Origin: Candidatus Woesearchaeota archaeon CG10_big_fil_rev_8_21_14_0_10_32_24
GTDB taxonomy: Archaea > Nanobdellota > Nanobdellia > Woesearchaeales > GW2011-AR9
Direction: 5' to 3'
DNA length: 8,569 nucleotides
Assembly: GCA_002763025.1 (NCBI GenBank)
Contig: PCYG01000080.1
Location: 1 to 8,569, forward strand
Below are positions 1 to 5,598 of this stretch, piece by piece. Within the stretch, counting starts at the first letter, position 1. Each line of letters begins with the position of its first letter. Under the pieces are notes generated by a model. It saw nothing but the letters and a program-made list of their open reading frames with translations, did not search any database and had not been told where the DNA came from. The position numbers were made by a program, and so were the translations under genes.

Positions 1-82
1 TCCCCCACCCGCAAAGAAATGTTAGAGTCGATAAACGTTCATAAATTGGTACTTTCTCTGCTTCAGAACACTAAAGTATTAC
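1..82 (-). mobile_element. Partial inverted copy (copy A) of a MITE-like hairpin element
   Basis: The reverse complement of these 82 bases matches 1359-1440 (copy B) at 80 of 82 positions; I aligned them by eye and the differences are at 2 (pairs with 1439) and 51 (pairs with 1390). The element's outer end is at 82 and reads CTAAAGTATTAC, the same terminus as copy B. The other half lies outside the window. It contains no coding sequence. Because the end is at 82, the 8 bases that follow (GTATTTTC, 83-90) should be one half of a target-site duplication whose partner is beyond the left edge. The copy sits directly upstream of the promoter of the gene at 127. Confidence 0.85.
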
Positions 83-96
83 GTATTTTCGGTATC

Positions 97-104
97 TTTA
101 TATA
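97..104 (+). promoter_or_regulatory. Archaeal TATA box for the surface-protein gene at 127
   Basis: TTTATATA lies about 26 nt upstream of the ATG at 127, so transcription should begin at or next to the start codon and give a leaderless mRNA. No Shine-Dalgarno sequence is visible between 105 and 126, which fits. The surrounding sequence (91-116) closely resembles that of the second promoter at 1533-1559. Confidence 0.65.
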
Positions 105-126
105 CCTTTAATATTTCTCAAATAGC

Positions 127-1341
127 ATGTTTACGCACAATAGAAAAGCACAAGCAGCAGGTGCTGCAGTTCTTCTTGCTATCATAGCTGGCCTATTGGT
201 GATGTTTATCTTATTTATTCCACCAGCAGATCGTGCGGAATTACTTGGAGAGGGAGGTTCCACAACAGGTACTTCCTCTGGATCAACATCTGGTTCAACT
301 TTGGGCACTTCAGCAGTTCCTGAAAAAACACTTTTGATTTCAAATCCAGGGAAATTAGATTACATCGCACAAAAAGAAATTGAACATCCACTTCCTATTA
401 CAAGCGTATTTACAAAAACAGAACCTAAATTAATTGGCGAAAAACCAACCGCATATGCAAAAAATGGTGCATTTACAGAAGAAACTTCTGACCTCACATT
501 TTTTGTACCTGATTTAAAAAATACAAATAATCTTCTTCTTCACTTTAATATAAAAGCAGTAGAAGGGCGAATTCTTGTAAGTTTAAACGATGAATTAATT
601 TATGAGAAAGATGGAAAAGTTGGAAACTTAGAACCAATTGTGTTGCCAAAAGCATTGATTAAACAAAGTAACAAATTATCTATTGGTGTATCTTCACCAG
701 GTGCAGTATTCTGGAAAACAAATGAATTATCTATGGAAAGTGTAAAAATTTTAGCTGATGTTACAAATATTGAAGCACAAACAGCAAAAAACATTTTCTT
801 AATTTCAAATGCAGAAAAACAAAATATGAAATCTGTTGTACTACGTTTCCAACCGCATTGTAATTTTGATACAGTTGGAAAATTACAGGTTACAATTAAT
901 GCAAAAGAAATCTATCATGGTATCCCCGATTGTGATTTACCTATGGTTCCAATTGAATTTGGGCCTGACGTTTTGAATGTAGGTGAAAACCAAGTTGTTC
1001 TTTCTACAGAAAAAGGAACCTACGAATTATCAAACTTCTTTATTCGTTCAGAATTATTAGACATAGAGTATCCTACTTATTATTTTGAAATTTCCGAAGA
1101 ACAATACACTGCTGTTACTAAAGGAAATAGAAGAATTCGTTTAAGCATGGATTTTGTTGATGTTACTGCAACAAAACGTGGAAACATAATTTATAATGGT
1201 CACTTACGAAACTTTGATACAAAAGAAGTTTCATATGCGATTGATGTTTCTGATGATATTGTTCGTGGAAATAACGCATTGAAAATTAGTCCTAAAATGA
1301 TGCTTGAAATTCGTGAATTAAAAGTTGAATTATTGAAATGA
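127..1341 (+). CDS. Pilin-like N-anchored surface protein with repeated beta-sandwich domains
   Basis: Predicted surface protein of 404 residues, function unknown. Residues 5-31 form a short basic segment followed by an alanine-rich hydrophobic helix, introduced by KAQAAGAA. This resembles an archaeal class III (type IV pilin/flagellin-like) signal, where cleavage would fall before the Gln, or else a simple N-terminal membrane anchor. IPPADRAELLG follows, then a Gly/Ser/Thr linker (about 43-63). The rest looks like three consecutive beta-rich modules of 90-110 residues (about 120-212, 222-312, 318-402). Each has a strand pattern of hydrophobic-LxV/I-short ligand loop, then a Pro or acidic turn and an N-x-L/V-x-I/L strand, as in jelly-roll (galactose-binding-like) domains. 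Only two Cys are present (245, 269), in the middle module. The gene has its own leaderless promoter and lies between two inverted copies of the hairpin element. The fold is inferred from pattern only. Confidence 0.85.
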   Translation: MFTHNRKAQAAGAAVLLAIIAGLLVMFILFIPPADRAELLGEGGSTTGTSSGSTSGSTLGTSAVPEKTLLISNPGKLDYIAQKEIEHPLPITSVFTKTEPKLIGEKPTAYAKNGAFTEETSDLTFFVPDLKNTNNLLLHFNIKAVEGRILVSLNDELIYEKDGKVGNLEPIVLPKALIKQSNKLSIGVSSPGAVFWKTNELSMESVKILADVTNIEAQTAKNIFLISNAEKQNMKSVVLRFQPHCNFDTVGKLQVTINAKEIYHGIPDCDLPMVPIEFGPDVLNVGENQVVLSTEKGTYELSNFFIRSELLDIEYPTYYFEISEEQYTAVTKGNRRIRLSMDFVDVTATKRGNIIYNGHLRNFDTKEVSYAIDVSDDIVRGNNALKISPKMMLEIRELKVELLK

Positions 1342-1350
1342 TTATTTTTG

Positions 1351-1358
1351 AGAAATAG
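1351..1358. repeat. Left 8-bp target-site duplication of copy B
   Basis: AGAAATAG directly precedes the GTAATAC terminus at 1359 and is repeated exactly at 1526-1533 after the other terminus. Perfect direct repeats abutting inverted termini are the mark of transposase-mediated insertion. Confidence 0.75.
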
Positions 1359-1393
1359 GTAATACTTTAGTGTTCTGAAGCAGAGAAAGCACC
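1359..1393 (+). repeat. Left terminal inverted repeat of copy B
   Basis: A 35-bp arm starting GTAATACTTTAG and ending AAGCACC. It pairs with 1491-1525 (29 of 35). It also recurs at 48-82 in copy A with a single base change (position 51). Confidence 0.8.
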
Positions 1394-1428
1394 AATTTAT
1401 GAACGTTTATCGACTCTAACATTTCTTT

Positions 1429-1460
1429 GCGGGTGGGGAAGCCCCTTACGGGGTGCCCGC
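1429..1460. other. GC-rich hairpin core with two competing stems
   Basis: This 32-base stretch is 25/32 G+C in otherwise AT-rich DNA. GCGGG (1429-1433) pairs with CCCGC (1456-1460). Inside it, CCCC (1442-1445) can pair either with GGGG at 1450-1453 across a TTAC loop, or with GGGG at 1435-1438 across an AAG loop. The two inner stems exclude each other. Whether the DNA (cruciform) or a transcript uses this structure cannot be seen from sequence. Confidence 0.6.
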
Positions 1461-1490
1461 AGTGCAATCCCATCAGCAGAAAAGTGAGTC

Positions 1491-1525
1491 GGTGCTATCT
1501 CTGCTTCATTTTGCTAAAGTATTAC
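1491..1525 (-). repeat. Right terminal inverted repeat of copy B
   Basis: Starts GGTGCTATC and ends CTAAAGTATTAC. It is the inverted partner of 1359-1393. Confidence 0.8.
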
Positions 1526-1533
1526 AGAAATAG
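1526..1533. repeat. Right 8-bp target-site duplication of copy B
   Basis: AGAAATAG immediately follows the GTATTAC terminus and is identical to 1351-1358. Confidence 0.75.
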
Positions 1534-1539
1534 GTAACA

Positions 1540-1547
1540 TTTTTATA
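1540..1547 (+). promoter_or_regulatory. Archaeal TATA box for the three-gene envelope operon
   Basis: TTTTTATA followed by CC. Transcription would be expected to start around 1566-1572, leaving a leader of roughly 10-15 nt that just includes the GAGGT site at 1570. The box begins 15 bp after the end of the hairpin element, the same distance as the box at 97 from the end of copy A. Confidence 0.6.
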
Positions 1548-1569
1548 CCTTAAACATTTAATCTACATT

Positions 1570-1574
1570 GAGGT
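1570..1574 (+). promoter_or_regulatory. Shine-Dalgarno site for the membrane protein at 1581
   Basis: GAGGT, complementary to the archaeal 16S tail, lies 6 nt before the ATG at 1581 and supports this start. The promoter upstream at 97 instead serves a leaderless start, so both initiation modes occur here. Confidence 0.6.
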
Positions 1575-1580
1575 ATATAG

Positions 1581-3467
1581 ATGGCTAAACCAGGAATTGG
1601 AGAACTTGCAGGTGCATTCGCAGCGAAAGCAGGTTCCGCAGGTTCAAAAGCAGTATCAGGTGCATCTAGTTTGGGAGGTGTAGCATCTTCAGCAGGTGGT
1701 GCAGTGAAAGGAGCTGTGTGGGGCGCAGGTGCAGCAGCAGGAAGTCAAGTTGTAAATGCAATTGCAGATCCTGGATTTATTTTATTTATCGCAGGTTTGG
1801 TTACATTTTTCTTTCGTGGATTTATTGATAACATCACATTAACAATTTTATTAGGAACAATTTTTATGTTTTATTCTTCCATTTTTATCTTTAAAGCAAG
1901 AGGGGTTGTATTAACCACTTTATTTTGGGTGTGGTATATTTTTTATGGTTCTACTTTGAATCCGGACATCTTGCTTTACGCAATGGCACCAGCATTATTT
2001 ATTGGGATGGCTGTACATGGATTATATAGTAAACTTTCAAAGAAAGGAAGTTTTGCGGGTGGTTCTTCAGGAGAATTAATTGGTCTAATTCCTGTTTTAT
2101 TCTTCTTTCTAGATTTAGGTTTAATTGCATTACTTCAAAAAACATTTTTCATTAACATAAATCCATTAGTTCAAAATTTAATTTTATTTACACCTTGGTG
2201 GGCAATTCTTGGAATCTTTGCAACGAAAAAAGAAAATTTTCTTATCACACTCTCAAAATTTGTTGCAATTATTTATATTCTTTCGGTCTTAACTTTTGGT
2301 GTAGTGCCAGATGCATTTAACACAGCTGGATCAGTATTACCAGGGCCTCAACAATTTGTGGATGCACAGAAACAAATTGAAGCCCAGTTACCCAAAGCAG
2401 AAAATCCTTCTTATTCCAACTTTGCATGTTTTTGGGAAGTTGGATTTGTTGGTGATGTGAAAGGATGTGTAAATAACCGTCAAAAATCTTCGGCATTAAG
2501 AAGTATTTGTACAAAAAAAGAATTCAAAGAAGGCACAAATGAATTCAACGATTGTATTAGGGAAGAACAAGAAAAACAAAAGAATCAAGCATATAGTGTT
2601 TCTGGTGACATAGATCCTAATATTGATAAGCCGACGAAAGCTACCTTTACCATTGATGAAAAATCCATTTCACAATTTTATACTCTAGGAGCATACTCCA
2701 TTACTACTGATTTGAAGATTGATAATCCACGAAATCAACCATTAACCGTTGTGGTTAACTGTACTTTCAAAAGTAAAGGAAGTTACAAGGATGTTAAAGG
2801 AAAAATTCGCGGAATGGATATGGAAAAGAATGAAATTAAAGTAAATGGTGAATATGAAAATTCTTTTGATTGTGAACCTACTGTGAAATTTGAGGGTGAG
2901 CGTTACGATTTTGAAATTATTGCAACCTTAAAAGATTTAAATTCCAAAGCACGGTTAGAACGTGCATTTGTAGGTAATAAAACTATTAAAGAAATTGAAG
3001 AATTAAAGAAAACACAAATTACACAAAAAATTCGCGATGGGAAATCTAAGGCACCTGCAGATTTAGCAAGAATCAATTTTGATTTAGGTCATGTTAAAGA
3101 AGAAATTGTCATTGAAGATTCTCCCTATAAAAATATTTTATTAAGATCAAATATACAGAATATTGGATCTGGAAAAATTACTGCAATCAAAAGTTATAAT
3201 ATTGATTTAGAAGGTTTTAGTACAGATACAGATATGGATAGCATTAAACCAAATTGTAAGACTGGTCCTATTGAGAATCAATTCACTGCAAAACAATTGG
3301 AACAACGAACAATCGCACTTCCTGTATGTTCCATTACTCACATGCCTCCAGAATTAAAAGATCCTGAAGAATATCTTAAATTAAAATGGGTGCCAAAAAC
3401 CTTTGTCGCCGAATTTACATATGATTATCAATTAACAGCTAAAAAATCTATAACCATAAAAGAATGA
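1581..3467 (+). CDS. Seven-helix membrane protein with large exported C-terminal domain
   Basis: A 628-residue envelope protein that I cannot assign to a named family. Residues 1-62 are low-complexity Ala/Gly/Ser with scattered Lys and no signal peptide. About seven hydrophobic helices follow (near 66-80, 84-104, 108-123, 128-147, 166-187, 197-214, 219-241). After about 245 the protein is soluble. A four-Cys segment (C283, C296, C310, C325, evenly spaced by 13-15) could form two disulphides, then comes a charged stretch (328-336). Two beta-rich regions follow (about 350-460, with C394 and C431; about 495-628, with C559 and C583). The last module ends FTYDY plus a short strand, almost as in the lipoprotein encoded next. 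The paired Cys suggest the domain is outside the cell. The stop codon overlaps the next start (ATGA, 3464-3467), so the two are probably translated together. Function unknown; a scaffold of a surface complex is a guess. Confidence 0.88.
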   Translation: MAKPGIGELAGAFAAKAGSAGSKAVSGASSLGGVASSAGGAVKGAVWGAGAAAGSQVVNAIADPGFILFIAGLVTFFFRGFIDNITLTILLGTIFMFYSSIFIFKARGVVLTTLFWVWYIFYGSTLNPDILLYAMAPALFIGMAVHGLYSKLSKKGSFAGGSSGELIGLIPVLFFFLDLGLIALLQKTFFININPLVQNLILFTPWWAILGIFATKKENFLITLSKFVAIIYILSVLTFGVVPDAFNTAGSVLPGPQQFVDAQKQIEAQLPKAENPSYSNFACFWEVGFVGDVKGCVNNRQKSSALRSICTKKEFKEGTNEFNDCIREEQEKQKNQAYSVSGDIDPNIDKPTKATFTIDEKSISQFYTLGAYSITTDLKIDNPRNQPLTVVVNCTFKSKGSYKDVKGKIRGMDMEKNEIKVNGEYENSFDCEPTVKFEGERYDFEIIATLKDLNSKARLERAFVGNKTIKEIEELKKTQITQKIRDGKSKAPADLARINFDLGHVKEEIVIEDSPYKNILLRSNIQNIGSGKITAIKSYNIDLEGFSTDTDMDSIKPNCKTGPIENQFTAKQLEQRTIALPVCSITHMPPELKDPEEYLKLKWVPKTFVAEFTYDYQLTAKKSITIKE

Positions 3468-4324
3468 AAAAAATAATCTTAATTTTAATCATTGCACTCT
3501 TTCTTGTAGGTTGCGGATCTGGGTATGGACAAGAAGCCGTAAGTTATAATTTTAAACAAGGAATGGGGGAACTTAAAACCACATTTTTAAGTAATGCCCC
3601 TCCAGATAAACTTTATCCTGGATCTAATTTTAAAATGATTTTACAAGTTGAGAATCAGCAAGCATACGATGCTCTTAATGGGCAAATCACTTTGGTTGGA
3701 TTAGATGGCACTTATTTTAAAGTGCAACCAAATTTTCGTGATTTCCAAGAATTGAAAGGACGTTCCCTTTTAATCCCTGGTGGCGATAAATTATATTTTG
3801 AATTTGATGGGAATGCATATGAATTATTTCAAAATTCTATTCAATACAACAATCCTTATTTTGTAGAAATCCATTATGATTCCTCTTTAGATTTTACAGA
3901 TACCGTTTGTATTAATCCTAATCTTTATGATACCTATGATTCTGGATGTAAAAAAAAGGAACGTTCCTCGTATAGTGGACAGGGTGCACCATTAGCAGTG
4001 ACAAATATGGAACAAATAGTATTTCCGTCCGGTACTGGTGCTAATGTTGAATTTCGCTTAGAACTTGCAAATAGAGGAAGAGGAAAAGTTGGATACATTA
4101 ACCTTGGAAGTGGAAAATTAGGTGGAAAACTAATTACCTGTGAATTTAAAGGAAAATATTTAGTAGATAAAAGACGTGTAGAATTAAAAGAAAAGCAGCA
4201 ACAAACAAAAGTTGTATGCAAAACATTCTTAAATGACCAACGTTCATATGAAACGCCGTTAAGTGTTGATTTCACCTATGATTATGGTATATCTGAACAA
4301 CATCAATTAACAATGATTAGGTGA
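3464..4324 (+). CDS. Lipoprotein with C-terminal domain shared with the upstream membrane protein
   Basis: A 286-residue predicted lipoprotein. A Lys-Lys start, hydrophobic residues 4-15 and the lipobox LVGC give a lipid-modified Cys17 and anchoring on the outer face of the membrane. The mature part is beta-rich. Residues 35-100 contain an APPDKLYPGS stretch and a following strand-turn pattern that resembles immunoglobulin-like or CARDB-like adhesion modules (inferred). C149/C162 may be a disulphide. Residues 195-286 resemble the C-terminus of the preceding membrane protein: a strand, N-x-G-x-GK turn, two Cys (226, 252), then FTYDY at 270-274 and a final strand. The start overlaps the preceding stop by ATGA and has no separate ribosome site, so translational coupling is likely. 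Function unknown; co-assembly with its neighbour is an inference. Confidence 0.87.
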   Translation: MKKIILILIIALFLVGCGSGYGQEAVSYNFKQGMGELKTTFLSNAPPDKLYPGSNFKMILQVENQQAYDALNGQITLVGLDGTYFKVQPNFRDFQELKGRSLLIPGGDKLYFEFDGNAYELFQNSIQYNNPYFVEIHYDSSLDFTDTVCINPNLYDTYDSGCKKKERSSYSGQGAPLAVTNMEQIVFPSGTGANVEFRLELANRGRGKVGYINLGSGKLGGKLITCEFKGKYLVDKRRVELKEKQQQTKVVCKTFLNDQRSYETPLSVDFTYDYGISEQHQLTMIR

Positions 4325-4325
4325 T
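4319..4325 (+). promoter_or_regulatory. Ribosome binding site selecting the GTG start at 4329
   Basis: AGGTGAT matches the archaeal anti-Shine-Dalgarno sequence (ATCACCT). It lies across the stop codon of the lipoprotein gene and 3 nt before the GTG. It favours GTG 4329 over the in-frame ATG at 4341, and GTG also supplies the two Lys expected ahead of the signal peptide. Confidence 0.6.
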
Positions 4326-4328
4326 GAT

Positions 4329-4955
4329 GTGAAGAAAATAATGGTATTGTTGATAGTTATACTAATGATGAGTCAAATTGTGTCAGCGAGTTCTTTATTC
4401 TTTGCACCATTTGATTCTAACATTTATACAAACAAACTAGTCTTCTCAATTACACCACAAATACCAAGGAGCAAATTTATTCCTCAATTTAATTTAAATT
4501 CGTTTGGTTTTATAAAATTATCAAATCCCGAGATAAGAAATCCCCTAAAAATAATTCCTATAATTAATCTTCCTTCAATTCCTTCAACTTCTTTAGTTCT
4601 TTCAAAATCTCACATTGAATCACAAGAAATTCCTTCTCAACCATCAGCTTCTCAATCAAAAGTGAAAGAACAACTAATACCCACTACACATCCTATTCGT
4701 ATTAAAACTATTTCAATCACAGAAAAAGGATTCAAACCTCAAATTTTAAACGTCCATTTAGGCGAGAAGGTACAATGGATTAATGAAAGGTTGCATACAG
4801 GATCATTAGTTTATGGTGTAAGGGAATTAACAGGTATGCGTAGTCCTATGTTGGAAATGGGTGAAATTTTTATATGGACTTTTGAGAGAGAAGGGACTTT
4901 TGTCTACGTAGATTCCGTGGTTATTGGTAGAATGGGAAAAGTTATTGTGAGTTAG
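4329..4955 (+). CDS. Secreted cupredoxin-fold protein with degenerate copper site
   Basis: 208 residues starting at GTG. Residues 1-20 form a signal peptide (KK, hydrophobic core, VSA-type cleavage). A Ser/Pro/Ile-rich low-complexity linker (about 21-122) leads to a C-terminal cupredoxin-like domain (126-208). In order, that domain shows GFKPQILNVHLGEKVQW, then N-x-x-x-H156, a MLEMGEIFIWTFEREGTF strand pair and a final GKVIV strand. In blue-copper proteins the last loop carries Cys, His and Met. Here it reads YVDSVVIGRMGK: the Cys and second His positions are replaced (D195/S196 and I199 region), while one His and one Met (M202) remain. A classical type 1 copper site is therefore unlikely, and the domain may be structural or bind another ligand. 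It is last in the operon, 4 nt after the lipoprotein gene, and its 3' end overlaps the convergent glutaredoxin gene by 14 bp. Confidence 0.82.
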   Translation: MKKIMVLLIVILMMSQIVSASSLFFAPFDSNIYTNKLVFSITPQIPRSKFIPQFNLNSFGFIKLSNPEIRNPLKIIPIINLPSIPSTSLVLSKSHIESQEIPSQPSASQSKVKEQLIPTTHPIRIKTISITEKGFKPQILNVHLGEKVQWINERLHTGSLVYGVRELTGMRSPMLEMGEIFIWTFEREGTFVYVDSVVIGRMGKVIVS

Positions 4956-5199
4956 CTTCTCTTGCCTTTGCTTTCTCGATTGCAATTTCTAAATGTTCTA
5001 CATCAAATCCAACAATGATTTCACCATCAATATCTGTAACTGGTGTTGCTAATTGATTTGATTTTTCTAACATGTCATCTCTAGCTGAAGGGCTTTCCTT
5101 TAAATCAAATTCTTGGAATGCTAATTTTTTATTTTTAAGCCATTCTTTTAACTTATCACACCAAGGGCAATGTACAATTGTATAGATGATTATTTCCAT
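4942..5199 (-). CDS. Glutaredoxin-like thiol-disulphide oxidoreductase
   Basis: An 85-residue single-domain protein of normal glutaredoxin length, cytoplasmic with no signal peptide. Residues 1-8 form the first strand, followed by the active-site CPWC (C11-C14), helix 1 rich in Lys, a FDLKE strand and the cis-proline loop TPV (52-54). The glutathione-side GF[D] motif (64-66) and a C-terminal amphipathic helix complete the fold. CPWC is intermediate between glutaredoxin CPYC and NrdH-type sequences, so the reductant could be glutathione-like thiol, thioredoxin reductase or another system; the sequence does not decide. It is read leftward from a TATA box at 5224-5231 and would be nearly leaderless. 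Its end overlaps the convergent cupredoxin gene by 14 bp. Confidence 0.93.
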   Translation of the reverse strand: MEIIIYTIVHCPWCDKLKEWLKNKKLAFQEFDLKESPSARDDMLEKSNQLATPVTDIDGEIIVGFDVEHLEIAIEKAKAREANSQ

Positions 5200-5223
5200 T
5201 TTTATACATATTATCGATAGTTT

Positions 5224-5231
5224 TATATATA
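5224..5231. promoter_or_regulatory. Shared palindromic TATA box for two divergent genes
   Basis: TATATATA is centred about 25 nt upstream of the plus-strand ATG at 5252 and about 28 nt upstream of the minus-strand ATG whose A is at 5199. Both distances are right for archaeal promoters, and both genes would be essentially leaderless. The sequence is a perfect palindrome, so orientation would depend on flanking BRE elements. AGAAAAC precedes it on the minus strand, which looks more BRE-like than the plus-strand side. Confidence 0.55.
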
Positions 5232-5251
5232 GTTTTCTCCTTTTCTATCTT

Positions 5252-5596
5252 ATGGTTTCAGATAGAGTCCTTGCAATCATCAATGTTTCACTTGCACTTA
5301 TTGTAATTCTTTTATTCTTAAATTTATTTCATATTGGGATTCCTTCATTGGGAAAAGCCATATTTACAGAAATCCCCTCAAATGCAGTGTGTATTGTGAA
5401 TGTAGGTGATGAGTTTACACAATGGGGCGATATTGATGAGTGCTGTCTAGAATCTCGCAAACAACTATCTTGCTCACGTGCAGATCCTCCATTTGATTTA
5501 GAAGTAAGTTATATTTGTTCTACTGAAAATAGTCCTGCGAGATATTGGTTAAACAATAATGCCTTCAATTACTGTCAACAACAACCATATTGGTAA
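5252..5596 (+). CDS. Small single-pass membrane protein with six-cysteine exported domain
   Basis: 114 residues, family not recognised. One hydrophobic helix (about 6-28) has MVSDR in front, then comes a soluble tail with six Cys (47, 64, 65, 74, 89, 108), which could form three disulphides if exported. The tail is otherwise acidic and aromatic and ends QQQPYW. I chose ATG 5252 because it lies about 25 nt after the TATA box at 5224. A longer frame opens at 5186, but that start lies inside the divergent glutaredoxin gene and upstream of the promoter. The gene is followed after 2 nt by the glycoside hydrolase gene, so the two probably share a transcript and perhaps a location at the cell surface. 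Confidence 0.75.
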   Translation: MVSDRVLAIINVSLALIVILLFLNLFHIGIPSLGKAIFTEIPSNAVCIVNVGDEFTQWGDIDECCLESRKQLSCSRADPPFDLEVSYICSTENSPARYWLNNNAFNYCQQQPYW

Positions 5597-5598
5597 TT

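Larger units (their letters stand above)
1359..1525. mobile_element. Complete 167-bp MITE-like hairpin element (copy B)
   Basis: The ends 1359-1393 and 1491-1525 are imperfect inverted repeats, complementary at 29 of 35 positions; five mismatches are clustered at repeat positions 13-17 and one is at 29. The outer 12 bases (GTAATACTTTAG) are perfectly inverted. An 8-bp direct repeat flanks the element on both sides. The interior carries a nested stem (GACTC 1412-1416 with GAGTC 1486-1490) and a GC-rich hairpin core (1429-1460). There is no coding potential, so any movement would need a transposase supplied in trans. GTAA ends with 8-bp duplications are also known from the IS66 family, but that assignment is tentative; no transposase gene is in the window. 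The element fills most of the 239-bp gap between two envelope genes and ends just upstream of the second gene's TATA box. As RNA it would fold into one long hairpin, so a role as terminator, insulator or small RNA is also possible. Confidence 0.75.

Noticed and set aside
1344..1349. Short T-run as a terminator after the surface-protein gene
   Set aside because: Only five consecutive T, too weak on its own; the long hairpin that follows could end transcription but this cannot be shown.
1359..1525. tRNA, CRISPR repeat or TnpB-guide RNA in the hairpin element
   Set aside because: There is no cloverleaf, no regularly spaced repeat array and no tnpB or cas gene; the terminal inverted repeats and 8-bp duplication fit a MITE-like insertion better.
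3934..4275. Minus-strand open frame of 113 codons opposite the lipoprotein gene
   Set aside because: The lipoprotein gene on the other strand has a lipobox, operon coupling and a domain match; the opposite frame has no recognisable domain, promoter or ribosome site.
5186..5251. Longer N-terminus for the six-Cys membrane protein
   Set aside because: This start lies inside the divergent glutaredoxin gene and upstream of the TATA box; ATG 5252 has the right promoter distance.
5590..5598. TTG start for the glycoside hydrolase
   Set aside because: It overlaps the previous stop and adds only three residues; ATG 5599 gives a normal basic N-terminus 2 nt after the preceding gene.
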